This document shows positions 9,158-18,212 of a DNA stretch of 64,000 bases, piece by piece (the first letter of the stretch is position 1; each line of letters opens with the position of its first letter). The stretch is from the NCBI RefSeq assembly GCF_002646595.1, contig NZ_PDUD01000038.1:62001-126000 (forward strand), in the 5' to 3' direction. Made by a program: the position numbers and the translations under genes. The stretch comes from Flavilitoribacter nigricans DSM 23189 = NBRC 102662. GTDB taxonomy: Bacteria > Bacteroidota > Bacteroidia > Chitinophagales > Saprospiraceae. The notes beneath the pieces are model-generated. The model saw nothing but the letters and a program-made list of their open reading frames with translations. It had not been told where the DNA came from and searched no databases.

Positions 9158-10078
9158 ATGAAAAAATTCCTACTTGCCGCAGTTTTTCTGCCGGCCTTCG
9201 CCCTGCTGTACGCCCAACAGGCACCCGATCTGGATTACCAGCCACTCATTACCAGTCCCCAATACCCGGAAGGTTCGGGGCCCGTTGTCTTCATCGACGG
9301 GGCGCACAACAATTTCCATACTTACGCGGGAGGATTCCGTCCATTTGCCCAATTGCTGGAACGAGACGGCTACCGGGTACAGGGGAGCGAAAAAGCTTTC
9401 ACTCCGGCACTGCTGGACCAGTGCGATCTACTGGTGATTGCCAATCCGGTAAGCGATGATGATCTCGGCGGCTGGATCAAACCCAACCCTCCGGCCTTTA
9501 GCCGGGCCGAAGTGAAGGCGGTACGCCGGTGGGTGAAGTCCGGCGGTAGTTTACTTCTGATCGCGGATCACATGCCTTTCCCCGGGGCCGCTTCCAATCT
9601 GGCCGAAGCCTTCGGATTTCGTTTCAGCAATGGTTTTGCCATGGCCGAAAAACAGGAGTTCCCGCCCTCGCGTTTCGATCGGGCCAGCGGTACGCTGCGG
9701 GAGAATACGATCACCAACGGTGCAGGAACGGCGGAACGCATCGACCATATTGCCTCCTTTACCGGTTCGGCCTTTCGGATACCCAAAGGAGCCGTGCCCA
9801 TTCTGACCTTCGGAAGCGATCATCATTCGCTGGAGCCGGATACAGCCTGGCGGTTTCAGCCGGATACGCCCAGCGTACCGTTGGCGGGCTGGCAACAGGG
9901 AGCTTATCTGGAATACGGAAAAGGCCGGATCGTTGTTTACGGAGAGGCCGCAATGCTGACCGCTCAGGTCGTGCAGGAGCGTTTTAAGGTAGGATTTAAC
10001 CATCCGCAGGCGGATCAGAATGCGCAGTTGGTGCTGAATACGATCCACTGGTTGGACACGAAAGAAAATGGACGTTAG
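9158..10078 (+). CDS. Secreted DUF4350/GATase-like protein
   Basis: A 306-residue exported protein with signal MKKFLLAAVFLPAFALLYAQQ. The body looks like the DUF4350 / class I glutamine amidotransferase-like fold: VVFIDGAHNN near residue 45, a CDLLVIANPVS strand, and the hallmark segment WVKSGGSLLLIADHMPF around residues 128-145, then LAEAFGF. Proteins of this type lack a proven catalytic triad and may bind a ligand or a partner lipoprotein. It is transcribed towards the next gene, with an inverted repeat between the two stop codons. Role unknown; fold assignment moderately sure. Confidence 0.7.
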   Translation: MKKFLLAAVFLPAFALLYAQQAPDLDYQPLITSPQYPEGSGPVVFIDGAHNNFHTYAGGFRPFAQLLERDGYRVQGSEKAFTPALLDQCDLLVIANPVSDDDLGGWIKPNPPAFSRAEVKAVRRWVKSGGSLLLIADHMPFPGAASNLAEAFGFRFSNGFAMAEKQEFPPSRFDRASGTLRENTITNGAGTAERIDHIASFTGSAFRIPKGAVPILTFGSDHHSLEPDTAWRFQPDTPSVPLAGWQQGAYLEYGKGRIVVYGEAAMLTAQVVQERFKVGFNHPQADQNAQLVLNTIHWLDTKENGR

Positions 10079-10086
10079 GCCGTTGG

Positions 10087-10127
10087 GGGATTTTGGGATC
10101 CAACCTGGTAGCCGATCCCAAAATCCC
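10087..10127. terminator. Bidirectional terminator-like hairpin
   Basis: A perfect 14-bp inverted repeat, GGGATTTTGGGATC and its complement, is separated by a 13-base loop. It lies exactly between two convergent stop codons (10078 and 10136). There is no strong T tract after it, so termination is inferred from position and stem strength. Confidence 0.6.
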
Positions 10128-10135
10128 ACAATCCA

Positions 10136-10978
10136 TTAGCAGTCCGTATCCATCTGGTCGGCATTCCAGCAGTGCCAGTCTTCGTCCTTAAACCAGTTCG
10201 GGTTTTTCACCCGCCCTTCGAAGGAAGGAACATCCCACTGAATCTCCAGGAAATTGTTGTCTTTGATCTGCCGGACGTCGTAGGCCCGGTTGAATGCTTC
10301 GCCCGGCCGGGTGCGGTATTCGATGTAGGCTCCCTTATCGGCGTGGCCCGGAATGATGTTGGTGTAGCGCAGGGTAAATCCGTTGGCCGACTGGTTCAAA
10401 TCGTAGTCGATCTGAATAAACGGCTGGGGATTTTCGGGCTGGTGGTTCAGCGTCCAGCTGGCCCGGGTCAGATCTTCGGAAACGATGCCGGTGTACCAGA
10501 CCACGTCCGTAAACCCGCCGATCTGCGAAACCTTCATCTCCCACTTGATCTCCTGATTGTTGTTGATGAATTGCCCACTCAAGGCGGCGATGTAGGTCTT
10601 GCCGGCTACTTTGAAATCGTAGCTCCACACGAACACACCCGCTCCGGCGTAAGTAGCCTGGTGGTTAAAAGATTCGCGGAAGGAAGCCACGGGAACGGCG
10701 GTAGACAGACCGACTACCGAATTCCAGATGGCGACGCTGCTGGCCGCCAGAAACCAGTTGCCGTAAGTAGTGGGTCCGGATTTATCTTCCGGTGAATTAT
10801 TGGTCTTAAAACCGGTCGTATCCGCATCTTCAAAACCGGTGAAGGGCATGATAAAGGATTCCTGCGGCGGCAGTTGGGGCGGCACTTCTTCTCCGCCCGG
10901 AGCGAGCGCTTCCTTTTCGCAGGCAGTTAGCAGGGTAATTCCGATCAAAAGGACCAACCAAAAAGCGTAATGTTTCAT
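10136..10978 (-). CDS. Uncharacterised lipoprotein
   Basis: A 280-residue lipoprotein with signal MKHYAFWLVLLIGIT and lipobox LLTAC (Cys20). An alternative ATG 24 bp upstream adds eight residues and cannot be excluded. The mature chain is rich in beta-prone aromatic segments such as FVWSYDFKV, IKWEMKVSQIGGF and FIQIDYDLNQ, so a beta-sandwich is likely. It ends in an unusual W/C-containing tail (DWHCWNADQMDTDC). I do not recognise the family. It follows the TonB receptor/DUF4249 pair on the same strand after about 190 bp, so it may be a further surface component of that uptake system. Confidence 0.6.
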   Translation of the reverse strand: MKHYAFWLVLLIGITLLTACEKEALAPGGEEVPPQLPPQESFIMPFTGFEDADTTGFKTNNSPEDKSGPTTYGNWFLAASSVAIWNSVVGLSTAVPVASFRESFNHQATYAGAGVFVWSYDFKVAGKTYIAALSGQFINNNQEIKWEMKVSQIGGFTDVVWYTGIVSEDLTRASWTLNHQPENPQPFIQIDYDLNQSANGFTLRYTNIIPGHADKGAYIEYRTRPGEAFNRAYDVRQIKDNNFLEIQWDVPSFEGRVKNPNWFKDEDWHCWNADQMDTDC

Positions 10979-11170
10979 TTTCGTGATTTTTGATGTTTTC
11001 AAATGGTGCAGTTCTCACTGCTTTTCGGTGGTAATACCCGGTGCTTACCGGATACCCTTAGTCGGATATTATTTTTTTGAAAAAACTTTACAGACCGGCG
11101 AGAGCCGCCGGAGAAGGACGGATGGAAAGGTTGAACGGCATGTGGATAGATATCTTTTATTTATAAGATT

Positions 11171-11980
11171 TTACTCGGCCACCAAAGTGTCGGCATCCAC
11201 CGCACAGGCGCTGAAGAAACCCAGCGCACCGTTGGAAATATTGCCGCTGAGGCTGGCTGCGGCACTGTAGAAGGCTCCGCCCCGCCATTCGGTTTCGATC
11301 ACCAGAGCCCGCAGATAATCCGCATAGGCATCGTTGAGCCCAAACTTACGGGCCACGATCACACTACCCGGCGGGAAAAAAACGGTATCCCGTAATGGCC
11401 GGACCAGGCCGCCGACATCCACCGAACTGAAGGTATAATAATAGAGCAGCGCCCGGTCCGACGGTCGATTGCTCAGGTGCGACCAGTCGACCTGCATCCG
11501 ATACATCGCCTGTTGATCGGGATGGTAGATCGGGGCGAAATCGGCGAAGGCCAGACTGTCCGCTTTCCCGTAGTGCTGAAAAGTGATCGGCGGTAAGGGG
11601 GCCACGGCGGCCAGTTCGGTGCGCGCGGTATATTCCCGCCCCTGCCAATCGATCAGCAAGGTGTATTCGAGATCATCAATGACCCTAAACGACCTTTCGC
11701 TGCGATACAAACCGGCATCCTGAATATCCGGCAAAAAAGCGACCATCTGGCCGTTGGCCACTACCGTCACCGTTGCATCCGTTACGGGCAATGCGGCACC
11801 GTTCAGCTCCGAATAACTCTGCGATAAACGGATCTCCTGTACCCTGGATTCGTTTGTCAAGGTGGCTTCCACAACCAGTTGGCCGTTATCCCCCGCTTCC
11901 AGTTGCCAGTCGGTCGCTTCCTCACAGGCCAGAAACAGCAGTGGGATACAGCAATACAGTACATTCTTCATAATCTTCAT
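11171..11980 (-). CDS. DUF4249 family lipoprotein
   Basis: A 269-residue lipoprotein with a short signal ending in LLFLAC. The N-terminal LVVEATLTNESRVQEIRLSQS and the following AALPVTDATVTV are characteristic of DUF4249, a Bacteroidota family encoded next to TonB-dependent receptors where SusD would otherwise be. The gap to the receptor stop codon is only 4 bp, so they are surely co-transcribed. An outer-membrane partner for the receptor is inferred from this linkage; the ligand is unknown. Confidence 0.8.
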   Translation of the reverse strand: MKIMKNVLYCCIPLLFLACEEATDWQLEAGDNGQLVVEATLTNESRVQEIRLSQSYSELNGAALPVTDATVTVVANGQMVAFLPDIQDAGLYRSERSFRVIDDLEYTLLIDWQGREYTARTELAAVAPLPPITFQHYGKADSLAFADFAPIYHPDQQAMYRMQVDWSHLSNRPSDRALLYYYTFSSVDVGGLVRPLRDTVFFPPGSVIVARKFGLNDAYADYLRALVIETEWRGGAFYSAAASLSGNISNGALGFFSACAVDADTLVAE

Positions 11981-11984
11981 AGGA

Positions 11985-14582
11985 TCACAATTTAAACTGG
12001 TAGGTCAAAGACGGAAAAAACCGGATCAGATCGATCTGGCTGGGGCTCAGCGGCACCTCCGATAACAGATCACTCTTCACCAGAGGGCGGCCCTCTTCCC
12101 GCGAGAATTTATTGAAATTGACGGCAACGATATTTTTATGGGCACTGGCATTGTAGATCGAAAAGGTCAGATAATGTCGGAACCGGCGGGTCTCATCCTT
12201 ATTCAGGCGGAATTTAAAAGCGATATCCATTCGGCGGTAAGCCGGAAGCCGGTCGTTGTTTTTCTCCGCATACACCGGCACCGTCTGATCGTTGTAGGTG
12301 TAAAAGCCCGTTGGCGACGAAAAGGTCGACCCACTATAAGCCGTGTAGTAAAAAGAAAATAGCGCCCGGGGAGCAAGCTGATAGTTCAGCAGTAAGGAAA
12401 GATCGTGCGGGCGGTCCTGGAAAGCCGGATAGATCCGCCCCCCGTTGAGGTCCGGTGTTTTCCGCAAACTGCGCGAATAGGTATAAGCCAGCCAGCCGCT
12501 CAGCCGGCCCAGTTTTTTTTCCAGCATAAGCTCCAGACCATAGGCTTCCATGCTACCGAAACGCAGCTCTCCCTCCACCAGCGGATTGAGCAAAGTGGTC
12601 GCATGCGGTTGGTAATCAATTTGGTTATCCAGCTTTTTGTAATACAGGGCAGCGCTGAACTCCAGCTGGGAAGGCCGAAGGTATTTGGAGTAGTTGAGTG
12701 CAAACTGCCAGGCCGCCTGGGGCCGGATATTGGGACTGGCCGGCAACCACACTTCAAAAGAATTGAAAGGCGAGGTCGCATTGGAAATCAACTGCAGATA
12801 CTGGTGGTAACGCCCCACACTCAGTTTCACCTGGGCGCTACTGTCGATGCGGTACCGCAGGCTCAGCCGGGGATCCAGATTGACGTAGCGGTTGTAGATC
12901 TCCTCTGCCGCCCGAATGGTATCCGTCACCGCATAATCTTCCCCGAACTCGTAATAGGTGGCCGGCCCGGAATTGGCCCAGCTGATCAGTCGGGCTCCGG
13001 CACTGAGTTGTACACGTTCCGACAGCTCGAACTCTCCCTGATAGTATGCTACTGTTTTGCGGGAATAATTGGGCCGGATCTCCGGAAGAATTGCAATGGA
13101 AGAATCGACGGATGCACTGCCCGGATCAATAAAATAGGCCTGCAATTCCAGACCAAAGCGGGAAGTCACGCGGGGACTGTTGTATTTGGTAAAATCCGTC
13201 TTCAGGCTCAGGGTGCCCAGTGCCGACTGCCAGTAGTTGGGTTCCTGAAACAGGCGATAGGCATAGTTCCCGGTGTAAAGGGTCGTATTGGCGAACAGAC
13301 GCGGGTTGAAAATATGGTTCCAGCGCAGGGTGGCGGCCAGGTTTCCCCAGCGAATACCGGCGTTGGTGCCGGAAGCACTGTTGGTGAAATTATCCAGGCT
13401 CGTAATGGCCGTCAGGTACAATCGATTATTGGGATTGAGCTTGTGGTTCCATTTCAGGCTGAAATCCCCGAAGCCCAGGTCTGCATTGGGGGCCGCTCGT
13501 TGGTACAACCATTCGAAATTAGAGCGCCGCCAGGAGACGAAGATTGAACTGCGTTGTTTTACGATCGGCGCTTCCAACGCAAAGCGATTGATCAGGGGAT
13601 TGAGCGCTCCGCTGAATTCCAGTTTATTCAGATTGCCGTCCCGGGTCCGGATGTTGATAATGGAGGAGAGACGATCGCCCAGATTAGCCGGAAAATCGCT
13701 TTTGTACACCTCGATGCTTTTGGCGAAATCCGGAATGATGATGGAGTAAAAGCCGAAGAGGTGGGATGGATTGTAGATGGGCGCATCGTCCACGATGATC
13801 AGGTTCTGATCCCGCTCTCCGCCCCGGGTGTAAAAGAAGGCCGAGCCGTCACTGTGCATCTTGATACCGGGCAAACTTTGCAGGCCCTTCACCAGGCCGG
13901 ACTCGCCGCCGAATTCGGGCATATTATTCAGTCGTGCGGGGTCCATTGCTACTTTTCCCAGATCTCTTTTGTCGAGCATCCCGAGCTTCGGCAGTTCGAC
14001 GATCACACTGGGTAGGTCCAGCGCCCGCGGCTGCAGGGCAATATTCTGCCGCTGGTCATTCCGGAGGGTCAGGTCCATTTCCTTTTGCTGGTATCCGATG
14101 TAGGAATAGTTCAGTCGCCGCTCGCCTCGCTCCAACGGTAGTGCGTAGTAGCCGAATGCATTCGTCACCGTTCCGCGGGAAGTTCCCGGGATGCTGGCCG
14201 TAGCCCCAATCAGGCTTTCTCCGGAGTTTTGGTCCTCGATGAATCCACTGAGGGTCAGCAATTCCGGTTCCCGCTCGTCTGGCGTCAGTACGATCTGATC
14301 CTTGATCAACTGGTAGCGGATCGGGATCGCTTCGCTCAGGGTGCGGAGAGTAGTTTCCAGACTAGCCCGGTTTACGGTAAAGGCGATCTGCTGTTCGGGG
14401 TCAATACTCCGCGGATTATAGGTGAATTTCACCCCGGTCTGCCGGGTGATCTGATCCAGCACCTCCGCCACCCGGATACTTTCCGACGCGATGGAAATGG
14501 GGGGATAAACGTCTGCGATCTGGGCCCGGACGACAACGGTAAAACTCAGCAAGAGTAAGAGGATGATCCCTGGTTTCCACAT
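11985..14582 (-). CDS. TonB-dependent receptor with N-terminal STN signalling domain
   Basis: An 865-residue outer-membrane transducer. Order: signal peptide (MWKPGIILLLLLSFTVVVRAQ); secretin/TonB short N-terminal (STN) domain about 30-95, with VLDQITRQTGVKFTYN; carboxypeptidase-like beta-sandwich about 110-195 (SGFIEDQNSGESLIGATASI); plug about 205-310 with GGESGLVKGLQSLPG and a GGERDQNLIIVDDAPIYN segment; then a 22-strand barrel to the C-terminus (ending FKL). The STN domain is the part that contacts a FecR-type anti-sigma factor, and fecR and sigma genes lie immediately upstream. The family imports siderophores, glycans or peptides; the substrate here is not evident. DUF4249 in place of SusD argues against a classical starch-type system. 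Confidence 0.9.
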   Translation of the reverse strand: MWKPGIILLLLLSFTVVVRAQIADVYPPISIASESIRVAEVLDQITRQTGVKFTYNPRSIDPEQQIAFTVNRASLETTLRTLSEAIPIRYQLIKDQIVLTPDEREPELLTLSGFIEDQNSGESLIGATASIPGTSRGTVTNAFGYYALPLERGERRLNYSYIGYQQKEMDLTLRNDQRQNIALQPRALDLPSVIVELPKLGMLDKRDLGKVAMDPARLNNMPEFGGESGLVKGLQSLPGIKMHSDGSAFFYTRGGERDQNLIIVDDAPIYNPSHLFGFYSIIIPDFAKSIEVYKSDFPANLGDRLSSIINIRTRDGNLNKLEFSGALNPLINRFALEAPIVKQRSSIFVSWRRSNFEWLYQRAAPNADLGFGDFSLKWNHKLNPNNRLYLTAITSLDNFTNSASGTNAGIRWGNLAATLRWNHIFNPRLFANTTLYTGNYAYRLFQEPNYWQSALGTLSLKTDFTKYNSPRVTSRFGLELQAYFIDPGSASVDSSIAILPEIRPNYSRKTVAYYQGEFELSERVQLSAGARLISWANSGPATYYEFGEDYAVTDTIRAAEEIYNRYVNLDPRLSLRYRIDSSAQVKLSVGRYHQYLQLISNATSPFNSFEVWLPASPNIRPQAAWQFALNYSKYLRPSQLEFSAALYYKKLDNQIDYQPHATTLLNPLVEGELRFGSMEAYGLELMLEKKLGRLSGWLAYTYSRSLRKTPDLNGGRIYPAFQDRPHDLSLLLNYQLAPRALFSFYYTAYSGSTFSSPTGFYTYNDQTVPVYAEKNNDRLPAYRRMDIAFKFRLNKDETRRFRHYLTFSIYNASAHKNIVAVNFNKFSREEGRPLVKSDLLSEVPLSPSQIDLIRFFPSLTYQFKL

Positions 14583-14656
14583 GGTTTTTATTGCTTGCGG
14601 GGTTTTCGATACTCAATGTAGTTTTTGGTATAAGGTCGCAGCAGCAAGTGGCAATT

Positions 14657-15673
14657 TTATTCACAGGCCGTACCCGATAGCAGGACGCGATCACCGTCAC
14701 GGGTGGCTTCAATGCCCCAGGTAGTCCGCAGATACGCCAGGATCTCCTCCAACGTATAATCGGGATAGTCGCCGTTCAATACGCAATTGCTGGTATCCCC
14801 GATATCCTCGTAAACGACCGCTATACCGTAATGCCGGCTGAGGGCGAAAGCGATCTCCTGGATCGTAGCCACCGAAAAGCTGATCGTTCCGGTCTTGATC
14901 GACTGGAAATTGGGATCCTCGTTGGCCTGCAGGTATAAACTATCCACCGCCTTTTCGTAGATCCCCTGCTGCCCCGCTGCCAGTGTGATCGTATCCGCAT
15001 TGGCGGAACGTACCGCCACCGAACCGGATGCAACAATTACCTGAGTCTGGGGCTGCGGCTCCCGGGCATCTATGTAGAAGGACGTTCCGAGTACCTCTAC
15101 CTCCAGTTCCGCCGCCCGGATGATAAAGGGACGATCGACCTCCCGTTCGACATCGAAAAAAGCATCCCCCGCGAGCGTCAGCTGCCGACGGGCCGATTGG
15201 CTATTGCCCGGGTCGGCTTCCACCGGCACATAGCGCAGGCTGGAAAAGCGGTTCAGGGTTACGGTACTGCCATCGGGCAGGTCAACGATCCGGACTTGGT
15301 CCGTCGTTGTGACGTACAGTTCCCGTTCCCCGCCCCATTGCAAGAAAGCCCAGACGGAGATCGCTCCGACCAGGGTTATTGCCGCTGCGATTGCCAACCA
15401 GCGGTAAGTCCGCGAACGCAGCGGAACTACTTTCGTTTCCGGGAACAGCGCCTTTGCCGTTTGCTGCCACTGCGCGTCCACGTCTACTTCGGCAGACCGT
15501 TCGCGCATGCCTCCCAGTACCCAGGCTTTCCGGTAGGCGATGAACTGCCGGCGGTGCGCTACATCGGACGACACCCAATCCTCCAGCTGCTGCACTTCAG
15601 CATCCGTAGCATTCCCACTCAGGTACTTCGACATGAGAGCGGGATAGTCTGTATGTAACTCCTGGTCGGACAT
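14657..15673 (-). CDS. FecR family anti-sigma factor
   Basis: A 338-residue single-span inner-membrane regulator. The N-terminal cytoplasmic part (about 1-88) has LEDWVSSDVAHRRQFIAYRKAW, the usual anti-sigma start. One transmembrane helix follows (about 90-110, RWLAIAAAITLVGAISVWAF). The periplasmic FecR domain covers about 120-235 with VDLPDGSTVTLNRFSSLRY and AGDAFFDVERE. The C-terminal DUF4974 domain holds VLNGDYPDYTLEEILAYL. It would bind the sigma factor upstream and sense the STN domain of the receptor downstream. Confidence 0.92.
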   Translation of the reverse strand: MSDQELHTDYPALMSKYLSGNATDAEVQQLEDWVSSDVAHRRQFIAYRKAWVLGGMRERSAEVDVDAQWQQTAKALFPETKVVPLRSRTYRWLAIAAAITLVGAISVWAFLQWGGERELYVTTTDQVRIVDLPDGSTVTLNRFSSLRYVPVEADPGNSQSARRQLTLAGDAFFDVEREVDRPFIIRAAELEVEVLGTSFYIDAREPQPQTQVIVASGSVAVRSANADTITLAAGQQGIYEKAVDSLYLQANEDPNFQSIKTGTISFSVATIQEIAFALSRHYGIAVVYEDIGDTSNCVLNGDYPDYTLEEILAYLRTTWGIEATRDGDRVLLSGTACE

Positions 15674-15769
15674 AATTGGTGCCGGTCACAGACCGACGGA
15701 AACTTTATAAGTTAAATTTTCGGTGCGGACCGTTTCGGTTCGCACGCTCTGTAAAATCTTCATTAAATC

Positions 15770-16300
15770 CTACAACATCTGCAGCAGGATCAGCACTGTC
15801 AGGTAATCGCCCAGATGGTCTCGCAGACTTTTGATCGCTTTACTCATATGGGCTTCCACCGTCTTTTGGGAAATATCCAGTTCATCGGCAATCTCCCGGT
15901 ATTTTTTCTGATCGTAGCGGCTCATCTCGAACACCTGCCGACATTTCGGCGGCAGGGTAGCCAGTGCAGCGTCAATGCGCTGCTGCAGCTCTTCCACCGC
16001 AAAATGATCCTCGGTAATGGCCGTACCGATCTCGAATTCGCCGCATTCCACATCCAGCAGATGACTCCGGTACTTTTTGTGATCCCGGATATGGTTCAGG
16101 CAGCGATTCCGGACGGAAGTGAACAGGTAGCTCGCAATAGAGCGCCCGGTATCCATCTCTTCCCGTTTTTCCCAAAGCCGGATAAAGACCTTCTGGCAAA
16201 TATCCTGGGCGGTATCCAGGTCCGACACATACTGGCGGGCAAAACTGCACAGTCGCTCGAAGTGCGTTCTGAACAAATGTTCAAAATGCGTTTTGTCCAT
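15770..16300 (-). CDS. ECF RNA polymerase sigma factor (FecI/RpoE-like)
   Basis: A 176-residue sigma-70 ECF factor. The reading frame is open 231 bp further upstream, but homology begins at MDKTHFEHLFRTHFERL, so I take that ATG. Region 2 runs about 10-75 (DICQKVFIRLWEKREE, then SYLFTSVRNRCLNHIRDH) and region 4 about 115-165 (LPPKCRQVFEMSRYDQKKYREIA with helix-turn-helix ISQKTVEAHMSKAIKSL). It heads the FecR / TonB receptor / DUF4249 cluster and should direct its transcription when the receptor is ligand-bound. Confidence 0.93.
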   Translation of the reverse strand: MDKTHFEHLFRTHFERLCSFARQYVSDLDTAQDICQKVFIRLWEKREEMDTGRSIASYLFTSVRNRCLNHIRDHKKYRSHLLDVECGEFEIGTAITEDHFAVEELQQRIDAALATLPPKCRQVFEMSRYDQKKYREIADELDISQKTVEAHMSKAIKSLRDHLGDYLTVLILLQML

Positions 16301-16643
16301 AGTCTGTTGTGGGCTCGTGCCTGGCATATTCCTGGAAACGGATCCGCTTATTTTACCCGGTTTTAGTGCTTTTGGGAACATCATATTCATGGGTAATACC
16401 CCAGCCGATTGATCTACCCTTAGTCTAAAACCGCAAAATTTTAATTTTTTTTGATCTGCACAAAATAAGGAAGTTGCCGAAGCTTTCAGTTCTAATCTAT
16501 GTTGGCGGACATTTTTTCCAGAATCCATCACCCAATCTCCCCCTCACCCCGTCTCCCCCTCACCCTTTCTCCAACCCTCCCCCACCACACGCCTCAAATA
16601 TTTTCCTTATTTTCATAGCTTCCACCGCGAATCACCCAAGGTT
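16301..16643. other. Intergenic region with C-rich octamer-phased repeat
   Basis: No gene is supported here. It separates the divergent sigma-factor gene and a small membrane protein gene. Positions 16536-16591 are a C-rich low-complexity tract in which TCTCCCCC/TCACCC(C/T)(G/T) alternate with 8/16-bp spacing. No perfect TAnnTTTG element was found on either strand. Confidence 0.5.
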
Positions 16644-17105
16644 ATGAGCAAAAACGAACGACTGCAATCCACGATCGCGATCTTTATTGCCACGATCGCG
16701 CTGATGATCTCCGTCTGGCAGGGATGCGAGCAACGACGGCACAACCGCCTCTCCGTGCGGCCATTGCTCGGTTTTGAAACGATCTCCCACAATGATACCC
16801 GGAGTATTAAGCTGATGAACAGCGGACTCGGTCCGGCCGTGATCGAATCTTTCCAGATCGGCCTGGACGGAAAACAACTGGATGCAGAAAGCGGAAATCC
16901 GTGGCGGCCGGTCATCGATGCGCGAAACCTGCGGGGTAAATATTCCGCCATGTACTACTTTGCCGAAGCATCGATCATCAAACCCGAAGAGACCTATAGC
17001 CTGCTGACCTGGACACCCGGTGACACGCTCGCGCTGGGCATTACCATTAGCATCCGTTACCAATCGCTTTACGAAGAAGATTATACGATAACGGAATCCT
17101 TTTGA
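16644..17105 (+). CDS. Small single-span membrane protein, unknown
   Basis: A 153-residue protein with one N-terminal membrane helix (about residues 8-26, STIAIFIATIALMISVW) followed by a soluble domain of mostly beta character. The segment IKLMNSGLGPAVIESFQIG resembles the immunoglobulin-like 'nonspecific membrane anchored beta domain' often found in phage- or stress-related small proteins, but I cannot assign a family. It is a solitary plus-strand gene next to the convergent methyltransferase. Codon use looks like its neighbours. Confidence 0.65.
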   Translation: MSKNERLQSTIAIFIATIALMISVWQGCEQRRHNRLSVRPLLGFETISHNDTRSIKLMNSGLGPAVIESFQIGLDGKQLDAESGNPWRPVIDARNLRGKYSAMYYFAEASIIKPEETYSLLTWTPGDTLALGITISIRYQSLYEEDYTITESF

Positions 17106-17146
17106 GCTAATTGCCGGAAGGTCATGGTACGAATAGTATGCAGGGC

Positions 17147-17917
17147 TTATCCGTTCCGCTTCCGGCCGACCAATAGCAGATATTCCGGGAGTCCCTCCAG
17201 CGGTGCCCCTTCCCAATCGCCGACGTGCTCTCCGAATTCGGCCGAATCGATCAGGTTGCAACCGGCGCTCAGCATGGCGTTGATCAGATCGGTTACCCGC
17301 CAGTGGAATTCGTATTGGGTGTAATCCCCCCGCTTCCGGTCCAGTACGTCCTCATCGTGTTTAAACACAAAGGGCCCGCGATCGTAATAATCGTAGGCCA
17401 CTTCCAGATGATCGACTTCCATTTTCCAGATCCGGCGAAACGGATGGTACTCATTGACGAGGAAAAGACCTCCCGGTTTTAATATCCGGCCGGCTTCGCG
17501 GTAATACCGGTCCAGATCCGATACCCAGACCGCCACGTGCCCGCCCGTATAGACGAGATCAAAAGTGGCATCGGCCAGCGCACTGAGGTCGGTTACATCG
17601 GCCTGCAGGAATTCCATGTCCAGTTGTAGCTCCCCGGCGCGTTCCCGGGCAATTTCCAGTTGATTCCGCGAAATATCGACGGACGTGACCCGGGCCCCCA
17701 GACCCGCCAGAGCAAATGCAGCAAGATTATCGCCGCTGCCAAGTACGGCGGCACGTTTACCCGACAAGCCCTGCAGGTGTTTCATTTCTTCGGGTACGAA
17801 GACCAGTTCCGGAGATTGGGCACATAGTTTCCAGGTTCCCCGCCGGTCGTGCATGGCTTTCCAGTTGCGGGCAGTAGCTTCCCATCTTTTTTGGTTAGCG
17901 CGGTGAAATGGGTTCAT
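17147..17917 (-). CDS. Class I SAM-dependent methyltransferase
   Basis: A 256-residue cytoplasmic methyltransferase. Motif I of the Rossmann fold is present as RAAVLGSGDNLAAFALAGLG (about 54-73), followed by acidic motif II VTSVDISRNQL, motif III-like LEFLQADVTDLS (here MEFLQADVTDLSAL), and LVYTGGHVAVWV. An LKPGGLFLVNEYHPF strand matches motif post III. The length fits a small-molecule or tRNA-type enzyme; the substrate is not predictable. It is a single gene, convergent with the small membrane protein. Confidence 0.85.
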   Translation of the reverse strand: MNPFHRANQKRWEATARNWKAMHDRRGTWKLCAQSPELVFVPEEMKHLQGLSGKRAAVLGSGDNLAAFALAGLGARVTSVDISRNQLEIARERAGELQLDMEFLQADVTDLSALADATFDLVYTGGHVAVWVSDLDRYYREAGRILKPGGLFLVNEYHPFRRIWKMEVDHLEVAYDYYDRGPFVFKHDEDVLDRKRGDYTQYEFHWRVTDLINAMLSAGCNLIDSAEFGEHVGDWEGAPLEGLPEYLLLVGRKRNG

Positions 17918-17990
17918 TTTTTCGAAGGTTTTAGAAAATACTTGAAGGATCTATTGGGTAATTGGTGATGATCGGAAACAGACAACCGCA

Positions 17991-18030
17991 CAATCGTGTG
18001 AATGTGCTAAGGTGGAAATGTTTTGAAGTG
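17991..18030. repeat. Octamer tandem repeat array 1 (NNNANGTG units)
   Basis: Five 8-bp units ending mostly in GTG on the plus strand: CAATCGTG, TGAATGTG, CTAAGGTG, GAAATGTT, TTGAAGTG. The same family recurs at 24086, 24377 and 61895. It lies between the divergent methyltransferase and M28 peptidase genes. Confidence 0.6.
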
Positions 18031-18055
18031 TTCTGACTTTTTAATTGTTACCATA

Positions 18056-18115
18056 ACCATCGACCGTCAACCATCAACCGTCAACCGTCAACCATCAACC
18101 GTCGACCACCAACCA
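18056..18115. repeat. Heptamer tandem repeat (ACCRTCR)
   Basis: Eight consecutive 7-bp units of the form ACC(A/G)TC(A/G), ending in ACCACCA ACCA. It sits 25 bp after octamer array 1 and about 100 bp upstream of the M28 peptidase start codon. No coding potential is implied. Confidence 0.75.
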
Positions 18116-18212
18116 GAATAATCACCCGACCTTATGCAAATCCAATTCCTCCGCCAATAGTTCCCCGAAGTTCGAGAAAGCTTGTAACTTCCCGCGAAAG
18201 TCAAAAACTAGT

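Noticed and set aside
16301-16531. N-terminal extension of the sigma factor
   Set aside because: ECF factors are short and homology starts at MDKTHFEHLF; the extension is basic and non-conserved in appearance.
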